This document shows, one piece after another, positions 12,385 to 25,325 of a DNA stretch of 64,000 nucleotides. The stretch's first letter is position 1. Every line of letters begins with the position of its first letter. This DNA is from Toxorhynchites rutilus septentrionalis (taxonomy: Eukaryota; Arthropoda; Insecta; Diptera; Culicidae): NCBI RefSeq assembly GCF_029784135.1, contig NC_073746.1, positions 51,909,393 through 51,973,392 on the forward strand, written 5' to 3'. Position numbers and translations under genes: made by a program. The notes under the pieces are model-generated. The model had not been told where the DNA came from, did no database searches, and worked only from the letters and a program-made list of their open reading frames with translations.

Positions 12385-12912
12385 AAACATATTTATTGGC
12401 AGGTTTTCAGTTCTTTCCTTGCTTTATTTATTGGTTCCTCCACACCCCGAAATTGTTGGAGTAGACCCTCCGATTCAGGCACATTGTGTTGAAAATTTCC
12501 CCGTTCACCGCAAGCCTGAACGGAAGGAGAGCGGCTTTGACATCGCCTTTTTACTGATGGTGAGCCACAGAAGCACCTTCTTTGGGAAATTGCTGTGTGA
12601 GATGTGCTTCAAGTCGGAACTGACCTTCTTGGTGGGTGGTGTAAATCAGCTGGTTCCTTGCCAGAGGTAGCCAAATACGTCTCGTCGTTTATGACGATCA
12701 CGACGTTCCGTCTTCTGCATTAGTTTCAGCTACAATTTACGATCACGTAGCACCGTCGGACGAATGAAGCCTGGCTTCTGTTCAAAGCTCTCATTCTCCA
12801 GAAGTGTAAGGATATTGTAGGTACCGAAACGAGCGTATTCGGCGGATCCAAAGTACTTGACGATGTCCACTTTCTTTACAACGCTATGGAGCTCCCAGTA
12901 CGAACAAACCAT
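12385..12912 (-). pseudogene. Decayed IS630-Tc1-mariner-type transposase
   Basis: The minus-strand translation gives an N-terminal helix-turn-helix-like piece from 12912 downwards (VDIVKYFGSAEYARFGTYNI). After a stop and frameshifts it gives a catalytic-core piece containing INDETY near 12690, where the first catalytic aspartate is expected. A further piece reads FPKKVLLWLTIS near 12580-12600. The second and third catalytic residues are not recognisable, and the frame changes several times. This is a dead remnant of a cut-and-paste DNA transposase that would have bound inverted terminal repeats. Its N-terminus differs from the DD37E transposase at 52109, so it is a different lineage. Flanking terminal repeats could not be paired with confidence. 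Confidence 0.65.
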
Positions 12913-13091
12913 GGAGCACAGTTATTTTACTGTTTCCGCCAGTTTAACTTATAGCGCTGTAAAATTTTGTTTGAAAACCCATGGGTTACTATGATTGACG
13001 ATGCTCAATTGGTCTGATCACTAGGCGTTAAGGCTAACGCATGAAAAAGTGGTAAAATTTGTTAATTTCTTGAATGCAAACGCTAGATAAC

Positions 13092-13546
13092 ATATTGGCG
13101 ATCTAACGCACAAATCTACACCTAGGCGGCACTGCGGTGAAAGTGACGATGGTTTTAAATTTTGAAATGTGAGTTTATGGAAGGTTTGTAGTTCTGTCCA
13201 TAAATCACAATGTTATAGTTATAAAAGATTATTTGATAGCGATGAGTTTTGAAGAAATTTAATTCTGCGCAACTTTATATATAACATGTTATTTTCTTAC
13301 CTCTTCCAGTAGTGAAAATTGTATAAATGTTGACAATGGTTGAATCAAAAAAGGAAATTCGAGATCACAAACAAGTTGAAATATGCATGGTTCCTGCATA
13401 TGAGAACTATTTTGGAAAGTCCGGAAGTAAAATATATTGTTTGATTTGTTTTTGAGTTTTAGGTTACCTTATCATCATTTTCTTAGTTCAAAAACAAAAT
13501 CCAGATGTCTCACAGATCCTTTACGTTTTGCGTTAGATCGCCAATC
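13092..13546. repeat. MITE-like unit with perfect 16-bp inverted ends
   Basis: attggcgatctaacgc at 13092-13107 is exactly complemented by gcgttagatcgccaat at 13531-13546, bounding 455 bp without coding capacity. The inner sequence beyond the 16 bp pairs only weakly. A MITE is the natural reading; target-site duplications are not obvious. Confidence 0.5.
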
Positions 13547-14142
13547 GCATCACTAAAACTGGAACTGGAACTTAAACTCGGCACATGATGTGTTTTTTCT
13601 AGGATTTATTCTTGAATGTCTAACATTCAGAAATATTAAGATATTGAGAAAGAAAATTTCGTTCAATTTTCTAGACTATAATACATCCATAAAAATGTAT
13701 GTATTCAAACTCTCTGATTGACAGCAAGAAGGTCGGATGAACAGTTCACAAGTTATTGGATATATATTGTAGAATAACATTCATTCCATTTACATGTTTT
13801 GCTTTATATTGTTCAAGTTTTACTTTTACCAATATAAATTAACTTAGAGAACTATAAAGTTTGTGTTTCGTCTTGAACCATCCATGCGCCTCCACTGGCT
13901 TGATAAAAAATATGTTGGATCAATGGAGACGTGTGAGCAGGGATAATATTTCTACAAAATAGTTTGTATTTCTACAGATTTTTTACACTTTTTCCTAAAC
14001 AAGGATCTGTAGATACAGATTACAGATTTTTGGTTTCATACAGAATTTACAGATTTTTAAGAATAACGTTGCAATAATAGTTACGGCTTGATGTTAATAA
14101 TTGTTTTTTTTTTCATCTAACCTATTTTATTCATATAGCGTT

Positions 14143-14852
14143 TGAGTAGTGCGGGGCAAAGGTGCGCACCTAACTGTTGTCGTTCAATAACTCTTGAAAT
14201 AAAAGCAAATAAAATCCAGTTTGCTTATCAAATTGTAATTATATATATTACCTTCGGAACGTAGTACAAGCATTTCTCGAGTTGTGTTTGTAGTTGACAA
14301 ATACCTATTTTAATACAAGAAGAAAAATGCGCACTTTTGCCCCGTATTGGGTGACACACTTGACTGCCGCAATCCGACGCTTCAAGACTCCCTCCCGAAG
14401 CCTCTGTCATTTTAGGCATTACTTGAGTGCATTTCTTTAAATTTCTTCTTGTGGGTCCCGTTCAAAATTTTGTTTGAGAGCAAAACGACGATGCGTACTT
14501 TTGCCCCACGAGCAATATTGCAACTAATCGAATTTCTAAAAAAGCCACATGAACTTTTTCACAAAATCGAATACGCACTATTATCTATTGTAGGATGAAG
14601 GTTTCCTTGTAGTTTCGAACATTCCAGTTATTTTAGGTTACTAAATCGCCATCCCCAAAATTGAAAAAAATAGATCAAAATAACGCAAAACTCTTCTTAT
14701 CTCATAACTTTTTGCCACTTTCATGAAATGTATCATGTTTATATGTGTGAGCAGCTGGTGTAATAATGTGTCAAACGAATACATTATTGGCGAATTTTCA
14801 TGCTCGTTTGTTACAAAAAGGCCAATGCGCCCTTTTGCCCCGCACTACTCTA
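14143..14852. mobile_element. MITE with inverted termini and internal motif copies
   Basis: The left end gagtagtgcggggcaaaggt (about 14144) is complemented at 14828-14852 (ttttgccccgcactactc), with tata beside both ends, suggesting TA-type insertion. The subterminal motif 'tgcgcacttttgcccc' recurs internally near 14325 and, degenerate, near 14493. The roughly 0.7-kb unit has no transposase frame. Repeated subterminal motifs are typical of transposase-binding sites; that role is inferred. Confidence 0.7.
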
Positions 14853-15285
14853 TAATAAATACACAACACTGATTATGTGTTTCCTACTAAAGTAAAGCGA
14901 ATGTAAATTTCAAAAGAGCACTCATACTGTCATGAAAATTAATTTACTTTGTAAGTTTATTTTTCAAACATCGAGACTACTCGACACAGAATTACGTTTC
15001 CGGGAACATATGGGGAGTACATATATAACAAGATAAGGTCGCGTGAAGTGAATTGTATGATTTTGAATGTTTTATGCTCAGATGATTTCATGATTCATGA
15101 TGTTTTTGCACCAATCGATTTGGACAAGTCTTAAGTCTTTTTTTATACTCAATATGTCAAAAAATCGTTGAAAATAGAGCTTCTAATTTCTCATTTTTTT
15201 TTGTGAAGACCGCAAGGCGTTTCCCTAACACGAATTAGAAAAACGTATCAGTCCGTATCAGAAAACATATCGCGGTCTAGATATT

Positions 15286-16449
15286 CAGCCATTCCATGCC
15301 AAACCGATATAGTGGTTTTCAAATTTTTGTGAAAAGTGGTAATTTTGTTCTTTATAGCAAAAGATTCGACCCGTATTTTTCTATTTTTTCATTAGGGTGA
15401 CCATTTCCATTTGAGGGTGGTCCGAAAAATCAACTTTCTTCCCTTTTTTCCAAAAATGACTTGCTTCAAAAATTCATAACTTTTGAAATACTAAACCGAA
15501 TTAAATAATCAACACATCAAATTAAAGGCAATTAAGTAGCTAATTGAAAAACTCACAATTACAAAAAAAAGATTTTGTTTACATAATTATTGATTGTGTT
15601 TGTTTTTTTTAAATAGTTTTCATGGTCTCGGGACCAAGAGCACTATATTTTTTTATATTTTTTCTAGAAAGCTGAGGATTTTTTACATATACCATTTGTC
15701 GAAATCAGAGAGGTGTTTTTTTCGTTTTTGAGTTATATTGTTTCAAATTATTCATGTTTTCAGTCTTCGTTCAATATTTCTATGTGATTAGACTAGGATC
15801 TGTGCAACTAAAATCCGGTTCTTCGCAAATGTGATATTTTTTCAAGGAAAATTAGCTTCAATTTGATATATCGAACATGTGAATCGGCTCAGTAGTTCAA
15901 AAGTAATCAATTTTTGAAATAAGTCATTTTTGGAAAAAAAAAGGGATAACATGATTTTTCGGACCATCGGACCATCTTTAAAAAATCATAACTCAAAAAC
16001 GAAAAAAATGCCTCTTTGATTCCGACATATGTTCCGTAAATAAATCTCAGATTTCAAGTAAAAATATAAAAAAAATATGGCGCCCCTGGTTCCGAGACAA
16101 TCAAAACTATAAAAAAAAAACAAATACATCCAATAATAACGCAAACAAAATTCAAAATTTCTGCAACTGTAGTATTTTTCCCAGAATACCAGCTATTTAC
16201 TTAAAAAGTAAATAAACTGATTATTTTTAATTTGGTCTATCGATAAATGGAATCGGTCGAGTAGTTCAAAAGTTATGCTTTTTTTTAAAAAGTCATTTTT
16301 GGGAAAAAGGCGAAAAAATGAATTTTTCGGACCACCCTAAAATGGAAATGGGCACCCTAACAAAAAAACAAAAATATGGGTCTAATATTTCGCGATGAAG
16401 AACAAATTTTTCGCTTTTCGCGGAAATCAGGTTTGATATGGAATGGCTG
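15286..16449. mobile_element. Foldback element, copy 2
   Basis: Starts CAGCCATTCCATGCC and ends GGAATGGCTG; the arms pair over about 450 bp each. The centre (15745-15850) matches the centre of copy 1 at 8575-8650. This 1.16-kb copy lacks the extra palindrome found in copy 1, so it is probably closer to the uninterrupted form. TATT next to both ends could be a short target-site duplication. Non-coding. Confidence 0.75.
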
Positions 16450-19400
16450 TATTTATAGTTATCTTTCTCACAGCTCAAAGCGAAAAGAAGGTATTAAATC
16501 AATTAAGGAAATTTCGAAACCTCGTTGAATGATGAATTCGCCCGCAGCTAAATGGTTTCCACTGGAATCCGTCGTTAAACATAACCTATAGAGATTCAAC
16601 TATGAATATGAAATTAAAAAATCAAACGAAGTTTGAATTATTTGAAGACCAAACCTATTTTACTGTTTTTGAAGAACGTTTTGCTATTGTTTTATGGAAT
16701 TGAACAAAACAAACTCAAGTATCCGAATTCACTCAGACTCATTCGGAGACTAGAACACAGTATCTTACTCTCTTGAGTAATATATGCCAAGAATAATATA
16801 TCAAATCTGATGTAGCAGGACCACACTTTGGAGATTTCGTAAATCAGCAAACAGAGGTGATATCTACGTTGGTGCTGAAGATGTAGAACAGAAACTACTG
16901 AACTGAGAGAAAAAAAAAACAATAGCTGTTAGGACTGTCTGCTGAATCATCAAATGATTGAACGACGAAAGTGAACGAATGAAAATGAAAAAAAACCCAT
17001 ATCCGTTTAATTTGTTTAAAATGAAAAATTTCTGTCCTGTTTGTTTCCTAAGCATTTGATTTATATATTTCCCAATTTATTTCATATAGGAATAAAGGAA
17101 ATCATATAGGAATTGGAAGGAATAATTCCAAAATAATTCCGCTCTAAGCCCACCAGACCATTTCATGTGAAACTTCTTGAGTTGAAACGTAAAAAAAGTA
17201 AAATACTGGGGAACAAAATACTTTCGCATTGTGCAACAATTTCGTCGAAAACACTATTGAAAGTTAACGGCCTGATGTTAGTACCAATAAAGCGAATGCG
17301 AATAAAAACTTGTTGAATAGCATTTTGCGTGGAAGCTTTTTGCGGTGATGGTTTGCGGTCATAATTCTGCGTGCGGAAACTTTTAATTGAACTAGGTTTT
17401 ACCTGGATCGAATTTCGTCGTCGGCGCGCTACCACTACCACTGAGGAAATGAACACTATCCCACAGAAGTATATAACTGCAGAGAATTTGCGCGTTCCAA
17501 GTAATTTGAAACAAACTTTTAATTACAGTAGTGAATAATCCAATATATTAGAAGCCAGATCTGAATGGGACGGTAAACTTTTAATCATCCAAATTCTACG
17601 GCAATTCCAAGAACGTGAAAACGTGATATCCGGCTTTCCAAGCGGATGAAATATAATTATGTCAAACATTGATCCTTCCTGTGTTTGTCTAATACTACTG
17701 CTAGCCAACTTAATAAATCATCTGGTTAAAAGTTTTGCTCCTTATCAAATTGTGTGGTGCTAGTCTTCTCCCCAGAACATTAATTAATCGGAATCCTTTG
17801 CCATACGTCAAATTGTCAGATGAAACGTATTTCTGTAAGCTCAATCTTCCACTTCTCAGCGTCTTTCTCCTCGTATCGGAAGATAGGCTAGCTTTGAGAC
17901 TTTGGTGGAACAGCACGTATGAGTCGATTCAGGTTATGTGGGTATAATTAGATTTGAAAGGGGTATTCGTCTTCTCTGCGCTGTCGAGAGCAGTTGTTGA
18001 TGTGTCTAGCGGTTTCAGCATGGCGGTAATGAACAAATGAAAATTAATTTTGAATTAGAATGTTTATTGATTATATTGTTCTGCTCGATCATAAAACTAA
18101 TTTTCTCTAGATTATTATGGATTGGTACACTCGATGTTTGTAGATGTGTTACTGTTATATTTCGCTGGTATGGTTCTGTTATAAATAGGAGCAATTCCAA
18201 ATTATTTGCTGATGAATTATAATTGAAATGACGAAGCGTAGAGCTGTGGCAGAGCAGAGTACATACCCACCGCTAAGTGAAAACCGTGCCAGAGAGGCCA
18301 GAAGGATTACCATATTTCCCATTACCAGAATTACCACCAAAATAATAAGATGAACTCAGCAGCATCCGCTAGCATCCGGTCGAGCGCGTCACCTGGCGCT
18401 GTGGGAAACGACCTCGTTACAATCAGTTCCGAGAGGCCTCTTGAGTGGTTATGCAAATGGCCTTGCTACGATGAGTGACTGTTTGCTCCCGTACACGTAC
18501 TCGATCCATCCACTGCGATCCCTCAAACTAATGGCTCTGGTTGAAATGGTAAATGAGAACGATAAATTATTAATCCAGCTTTCGGGAACTCATGTACGGA
18601 GTGACACGCAGGACGTGTTCGAGTGCTGTAGAGATCCTTTTCGTTTTTTTTTCTTACGTTATATTATCATTTGTCTTTGGGGATCAGTCCGGCAGAATAA
18701 GCTGTCTGACTAATTATGCTATGGAAATTTATGAAATGTGTTTTGCACAGCAATCTTTTTCCGGGTTATAATTTACGACGCCCGTTCATGAACCGGTTCG
18801 CTTTGAAGGATGAGTAAGACTTGAATCACTCTTCAACTAGATGATTGAATAACATTACACACTGATTAATTCCTTTTAACCATTTCTAGTTAACCCTTAG
18901 AGTACGGAGTGCGTAATGATGACAAGTTTAACCACCGTTCCATGAGCTGATCTTACAGTTAAACTAGTTTTAAAGAGAAGAAATTAAAAAGACCTAATTC
19001 GCATGTTAACTTCCAACCGATTCATAACTACTGCATGGACTGAACAATATTTAAGTGATTAAAGAAAAACTAATCTTGGGGGATTTTAAGTCCCCCAAGA
19101 ATTTTTTATTTTTTCCAAAAAGGACTCCGGTACACAGATGTCCTGGGTGATATTTGTAAGTAAATTGTCTAAATAAGAATATCGGAGAGTTTTCAAATGG
19201 TTTAGTGGGTTGAGACCAAGATGTACAACTTCGTCAAATATGAAATGCAAAGTTTCATTGTCTCCGAAGACAGGAAATAAGCATTGAATTGATTACTACT
19301 CAATACTGAACTTGGAAATGTCATCGAAGAGAAAAATATTCCGAGAAAACCATGAGGCTTGGCATGAGACATCAGTCATCATTGTAGTACAAATAATGAC

Positions 19401-19690
19401 TTCAACTAGACCTCAAACTCAACTAGATGAGAAGGTTGATAATTATCGATTATGTAGTCGGACTTCTGGACGTCCTCAGAAGGTTTTAGAAAGTTAGTAC
19501 ATGATTTACTGAAATATTGATATATTATCTACGAAAAAAGTCTCAGCTTTCCAAAAATCACACGAGAAGCCAAGGTCTCTCTTTTCTTGACACCTAAAAA
19601 TCATGAAAATAACTTTCTTCTCAAAAAATTAGCTACTATTAAACAACATTCTCGTCCAAAAGTAAACATTTACATTAACCTTTCCCTTAC
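16450..19690. other. No gene recognised
   Basis: Non-coding. Small direct repeats of 'catataggaat' occur near 17080-17115. A GC-richer stretch at 18240-18620 includes an octamer-like ATGCAAAT near 18451 and could be host regulatory DNA, but this is only suggestive. No exon is supported. Confidence 0.4.
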
Positions 19691-19695
19691 CGTTC

Positions 19696-20095
19696 ATGTA
19701 TGGTACATCGAGGCAAATTGAAACACGGGGTAAGTTGGAACGTAAGTCATAACTTTTACTGGGAATGATTGGTTGACGTGATATATTTTCCAGTAAACAA
19801 TACATTTTAAACAACTTTAATAAAATCATAATCAGAATATCGAAATGCTTTAACACAATCCGCGCCTTTGTTTACTCAAAACAAATATTTTTGCGCGCTG
19901 ACTCAAACGGTCCGAAAACATTGTTTTTTTTTAAAAAAAAAGGACTTCAGAATTGCACTTCAGTTAATTAAAAAATGATAATTGAGTGATTTTGAGGAAT
20001 TTTGAAAATTAAACCGAACATTCTTTTGCCGTTTTAAACTTTGAGCATTTCAACTTACCCCATGTTTTCTCAATCCTGAGGTAAGTTGAAACTGG
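19696..20095. repeat. Inverted-repeat element with 'gtaagttgaaac' ends
   Basis: Near the left end 'caaattgaaacacggggtaa' (19714-19733) is partly complemented by 'ttcaacttaccccatgtttt' near 20050, and 'gaggtaagttgaaactgg' follows near 20080. It is a small non-coding element related by motif to 12066-12270. The boundaries are approximate. Confidence 0.45.
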
Positions 20096-20417
20096 AGGTT
20101 TCAATATTAATGTAAATTTTAATGAATGTTACCGGACATTATCCGCCTGGGATTTCTGTGTGAATGTATAATGATACATTCAAAAAAATATTTTATGAAG
20201 GAACACTCATACATGGAACAGGTCAAATTTGTCATTTTTTCAACTAGGTGTTGTTGAAATATGTAACGCAAATTTTCTACTATTTTCTAGTCCCTCTTCC
20301 CATAAAAAGTATACAATAGCAATACAACAGAGACACGCACTGTCTGTGATACCGTGCGCGAGTATACGAGTTATGATTTTGCGCGCGTGTACATAAGAGT
20401 TAACCTAACATTTCCGT

Positions 20418-20667
20418 GATAGTTTGAGACCCCTACCCCTCTCTAATGGGGGGCTGCCATACAAATTAAACGCAAATTTGTACATTACTCCGGAATTAAT
20501 GAAGCAGATGAAACGAAATTTGGCATGTGGGAGTTTTAAGGTGCAATAAATTATTTTATGGTGGTTAGACTCTCCACCCCCTCTCTAAGTAAGAAAACGT
20601 GAATGTTTGAAGGTATTGATAACAAAAAACAAATGTTGGGCGGGACGAAGTTTGCCGGGTCAGCTAG
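20418..20667 (+). mobile_element. Helitron-like element, 3' portion
   Basis: Ends GAAGTTTGCCGGGTCAGCTAG at 20667, followed by T, as expected for an A^T Helitron insertion. The interior (for example 'gctgccatacaaattaaacg') is the complement of the 29797-30781 copy. The 5' TC end is absent, so it is 5' truncated. It lies in the opposite orientation to the copies at 5157 and 29797. Confidence 0.65.
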
Positions 20668-20668
20668 T

Positions 20669-21851
20669 TCATAAATATAAAAGAAGAATTTAATTTTTGA
20701 TTCATCCCCTTAAGTTGTAAAATACCTTTCTCACAAATTCGAACTCTTTCATGATGTGATAGAGGATCATATTTGATGAATTTTTTTTAAGCATCTGTGA
20801 GAATTTCAACAATGACAGAGTCATTTAAATTTTTTCTGTTTCGGGCTCTGCTTGCCCTAAACTGGCTCTTATAAAAAATAACCCTCTATAGGACAATGCT
20901 GTTGCTTCCATCTTAAAGATGAGAAAAAACTTCCAAAATAGAATATTTGAGTAACATTTTAAAAGTGAAAACTCAAAAGTTGGTGGTTATCGAAGTATTA
21001 TTCTTTATTTCATCCAAAAATTCAGTTTCGGCAAGCGGATTAAAACAGCTCGGAGTACTGTGCAAGGGTGTTGTGCGTGGGCTTTCACATCAGTTGCAAT
21101 TGGTAGAGATCACGGCAATTAAGCTTTTCCGCCATGGCGATGCGACTAAATGACATTGGACTATTTTGTATGAATCGTGCTACATGGTATAAGAATATTG
21201 ATCCAAAATTGTGTATATAATATTGTCCAATAAAATAACTCAATTATCAACCAATTATGACCATTATGGCGGTTTCACGCAAACTCCATCAACCATAGGA
21301 CGTTTAATGTGTTACAAAGTATTGCTAACAGTATTTGTGCCGTGTTTTTGAGTCACTAAATAGTTCAGATAATTGGTCTTTTTCATGCATCGGATCATAA
21401 TAAATGCTCTCAATTAGTAATGGAAGCCAGTGGAAAACCCTGTGCCTCATTATTATTCCATCCGTGGCCAAACTATCTAAACGAAACCACACAAATCAAC
21501 ATGTTGCAGCTCGTAACAAATTTTGTGCATTTCAACATTTCCTCCGTGTACGTGACATACAATGTGGCAAATTGAATGAAATAATTTAGTTCACCTGTTG
21601 GATTCAGCACGTGTTTAGGTGGTTGATTCGTTCCCATTTTTCATCGTCTTGCTTTTCATGTATTCATTTATTTAATAATTATGATTGAATTGAGCTTGCT
21701 ACAAATGTAATTGATACACAGTGATTTTTTATAATTTCGAAGAATCCATGAAGACAACGAACAAGAGAAATTATCCGTCCAACATAGAGTTAAAGTGCCA
21801 TATTTTAGAGTATGTTTCGATTGTGTGATAAAAAATAAAAAAATGAGTGGG
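20669..21851. other. No gene recognised
   Basis: AT-rich non-coding sequence. Short frames at 20947 and 21404 show no domain, signal peptide or similarity I recognise. Confidence 0.45.
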
Positions 21852-23119
21852 TTATATCTATGATATAACCGCAAGGTTGACGTGGGACTATCTTAGCTTA
21901 GCAATCATTTATTTGTATTGATCAAATCTTTGATTAAATGAAACAATTTCCGAATTCAATAGAATTCAATATATTTGCTTTGCGAATAAAAAGATTGTAT
22001 AATGCCATGTAAGGTCAATTCATGCATTGTGATAGATTATTTTCTTCGTTACAAGTAAAGTTAATGACAGTCCTTTCACGTTTGGTATGATGCCTAGAAC
22101 AAAATATGTGAACGGAAGAATTATCAAACGATTATTTTATTTTACATTTCCCTCTGAAGTTTGCATCTCTCAAGTTTACGTACTTCTCAAACGGCGAATT
22201 TGCTTGATTTGATGAACTTCAGGCACCCAGTTTCGATTTTGACATGTACGTCGAACGCATATTGTTTAATCAATAGGCAACAAATGGTTATCAACATTTT
22301 GCCTAATCATCAAATGGTACTTGTAGAAATTCAGTGAGCAAACGATATGAAGGCATATCCTTCAATTCAATCTTGAATAACCGAACCAAAGCGTTGTGTT
22401 CGTATTCACTTTTGTAATCCGTGTTAGGAAAACACTTTTCGGAGCGCAAAGAAAAATATGTGGGTGCTTGCATGTATCAACAACTTCAACTTCTACTTTT
22501 TATACTATAATACTCCCAACCTGCATGAATTTGCAATGCCAATTTCCTCAGACACCTTCGTTCTGAAGTCTATGTTAGGGACACACATTTCAGTCGGAAC
22601 AAAAGTACTCCCGACCTGCATGAATTTGCAAAGCCAATTTCCCCAGTTACCTTGGTTCTGAAGTCTGTGTTTGGGAAACACATTTCAGTCGGAACAAAAA
22701 TATCCCCGACTTGCATGTATTTGCAATGCCGATTTCTCCAACGCTGCTTGGTTCTGAAGTCTGTGTTAGGGAACACATTTCGGTGAGAACAAAAGTCTCA
22801 TACTTTCATGTTTTTGCAATACCGATTTCGCGTAAAGAAAGCGTAAATCGGGCCAATCAAAACGAGGCAATCAGGGCGTTTAGATAACGTTTAACATTTT
22901 ACAGTTATTCAATTGTTTATCTAATGAAAAATAACATTTTATTAATTACGATAGAAGCATATAAATATTCGCTATCAATTGATGCAAACATCTTTCCAAT
23001 CCAGCAAGAAATATTCGAGTTATAAGCATTCGGAATCTTTCATTTTTTCCTGCATGTTCTGTGCTTAGGTTTTCATTTTACCTTCCATATACTCCGGTTA
23101 GACGTAGTCCCACGTCAAA
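21852..23119. mobile_element. Element with gacgtgggacta inverted ends, copy 1
   Basis: The left end contains the palindrome gttatatctatgatataac (21852-21870), then ccgcaaggttgacgtgggac (21871 onward). The right end has gacgtagtcccacgtcaa at 23102-23119, complementary to the left motif. The same left-end sequence appears inverted at 27100-27145, marking a family. The interior is non-coding and contains a tandem repeat (22430-22840). Probably a non-autonomous DNA element; superfamily unknown. Confidence 0.55.
22430..22840. repeat. Tandem repeat, unit about 90-95 bp, roughly 4 copies
   Basis: Each unit contains 'ttctgaagtctgtgttaggg', 'acacatttcagtcggaacaa' and a 'ttgcaatgccgatttc' block. Units start near 22430 (degenerate), 22560, 22655 and 22750. 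They diverge by point changes, so the array is not recent. Frames across it on the minus strand are repeat artefacts. Confidence 0.8.
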
Positions 23120-25071
23120 AAATAAACTTTAAAAATAGCTATTGCTATCATTGTTAGTATGTTTTGAACTGCCACTAACAGCACAATCTCAAATAAAGAG
23201 GCCTTCAATCGATTGTTTAATGCTTAGTATCGGGTTCATATTCGAAACATGTTCATATAATCATGTGAGTAGAAGTCGTTCCGCTTAAGAATCGTGAGCT
23301 AAGCCTACGAATTTTTAAAAGAGTCAGTCAAAATACGATATATGATAAGACAGATTTTCAGATCGTTCTCTCAGCGGAACACTTTTTAAAGTCAATACAA
23401 AAAGTGTTGTGTTGTATTATTTTTATCAAAATTTCGTAAGCATTTGGAAAAATTACCACTTAACGAAAAAAAGCAGTTGTTTTTTAACGTGGGTCTATGA
23501 TTTCGTGAAGTACGCGGAGCACGAATTGGTCTATGGAGTCGTAATAGGTACTGGGATTCAATAATATGTTTCAGTGATTTCAAGAATAACTATGGTAATC
23601 CTCAGGAGCGTGTATATCAATATCAGTTCTCATGGTGTGTATATTTTCCTGTATATCAAAAAATCTTCAAAACTATCTTCAAATTCGACCAAACTTTCAA
23701 TAATTCCGTTGTATTGAAAATATCATTTATCTACTAAAATTGTAAAATTTCAACGCTTGAAATGAGCGGTATATCCCAAAAAGCTCCATCTAATCCATTG
23801 TCGGTTGTAACTAACATTCTGCAGCGCTGATTCCCCAAAATTGCTTACGAAAATGGAACGTGTCACTCGTGTCATTCCTCTGCAATTCGCTTAGATTTTC
23901 CCATTTTGTCAATTGCCTATCGAGCGATTGGCAATTTTCGTGTTCGCTTGGTGTGGCTCTGCGGTACAATATGGTTTCTGATTTCTCGTTTACTTCTTTT
24001 GCCGTCTGTCAACATTATCAATTATGATGACAATGCCAAAATCTTTGTATTGGGTGATGTTCCGGTGAGAAACGTTTGAAATTGTAGTTCTGTACACGGG
24101 TCCCAGCTCAAGTTTTTGCTCTATTTCGTACATCATAAAAATCCATTCCCTTCAAGCATATAACTAACGTAACCCTTCGTAACGCAAGCCTTCTTGAAAT
24201 GACGGAACGTTTAAATCCGTCTACTATCACGCCAATAAAAAAAAGCACCCAATCTTCGCCCAACAGATTTCAACAATTCACTTAACCATTTTATGGTCAC
24301 ATTCAAACATTCAGCGCTAATGGTGTGAGCGTCGATTGAAAATACTCCCCCACAAGAGAGACACGACGGTTGGTATTTTCTTTCCACAAATGCAATAATC
24401 CTGCTCATAACCATTCCGGTGTGTGTTTCCGGTCGCTCTCGTTTCGTGTCATTTGTTCGGTTGATTTCCTGTGGGATTGCTCTGTGAAAGTGAAACGCAA
24501 TCGTGCGATTCACCGGCGAAATAATGGAGTCATTCGGCAGAGTGTTTAATGTGGAATGTAATGAAATTGAAACGAATTGGAGGGAGGTATTTTACACTAT
24601 ATGTGGGGCTGACCGCAATATGGATGACTGTGCGAAACTTTTGCCAGATTTGTCTAGCACTAGAGAGTGCTACGATCTTTCGATGGGACATAGGCTGGCA
24701 GCACTGATTCTCTGCGGTAAGCACCATTTGCCCAACTAAAATAAGTTTCTCAGCTATGATAAAGGAATATCCAAGAGAATTTTGATGACAAACTATCATC
24801 AATTAGCGATTATATGTAGATACTCCATCCGGGTGATCAGGGTATACCGAATGCAATTGGACATAAATTTCATGTTCGCAATCGACATGTTGCAGTATTC
24901 ACAAAGCAGCAGAGCAGAAGCCTACAGCATCCAATATTCATCCTTATTATAAAAGCCCACCAAGGCTGGAACCAAACAGTGGTACATGAATAATGAGCAT
25001 TATAGGCAGCATTCATTCCTCGGCGATTTTTGCATTGAAATTCAGCACTCCTTCAATATTATATTCAACGA
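23120..25071. other. No gene recognised
   Basis: Non-coding. The 24200-24740 segment is GC-richer with overlapping frames on both strands and no recognisable domain. Nothing else can be supported. Confidence 0.45.
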
Positions 25072-25325
25072 TTTTGACGTAGGACTACGTCTTTCATTTC
25101 TATACCGGGGTGTAAAATCAAAGTTTCGAAAACGAAACCGTTACGCCGGAGACCGAGATTTTGAGCGTTAATAGCTCCTAAACAACTGAACGAACTGGTA
25201 TGATAAACACTTCATTCGAAAGATAAAATGTCTAAGCGTTATATAATTGTTACTTTTTGATCCAAAAACTTGTTTCAATAGTCTTAAAATTGCTTTCAAA
25301 ACAGGCTATTGAAATCATCAATCGG

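Noticed and set aside
24211..24739. Divergent frames at 24211 (minus) and 24503 (plus) as a bidirectional gene pair
   Set aside because: Neither has recognisable domains, and no core promoter lies between them.
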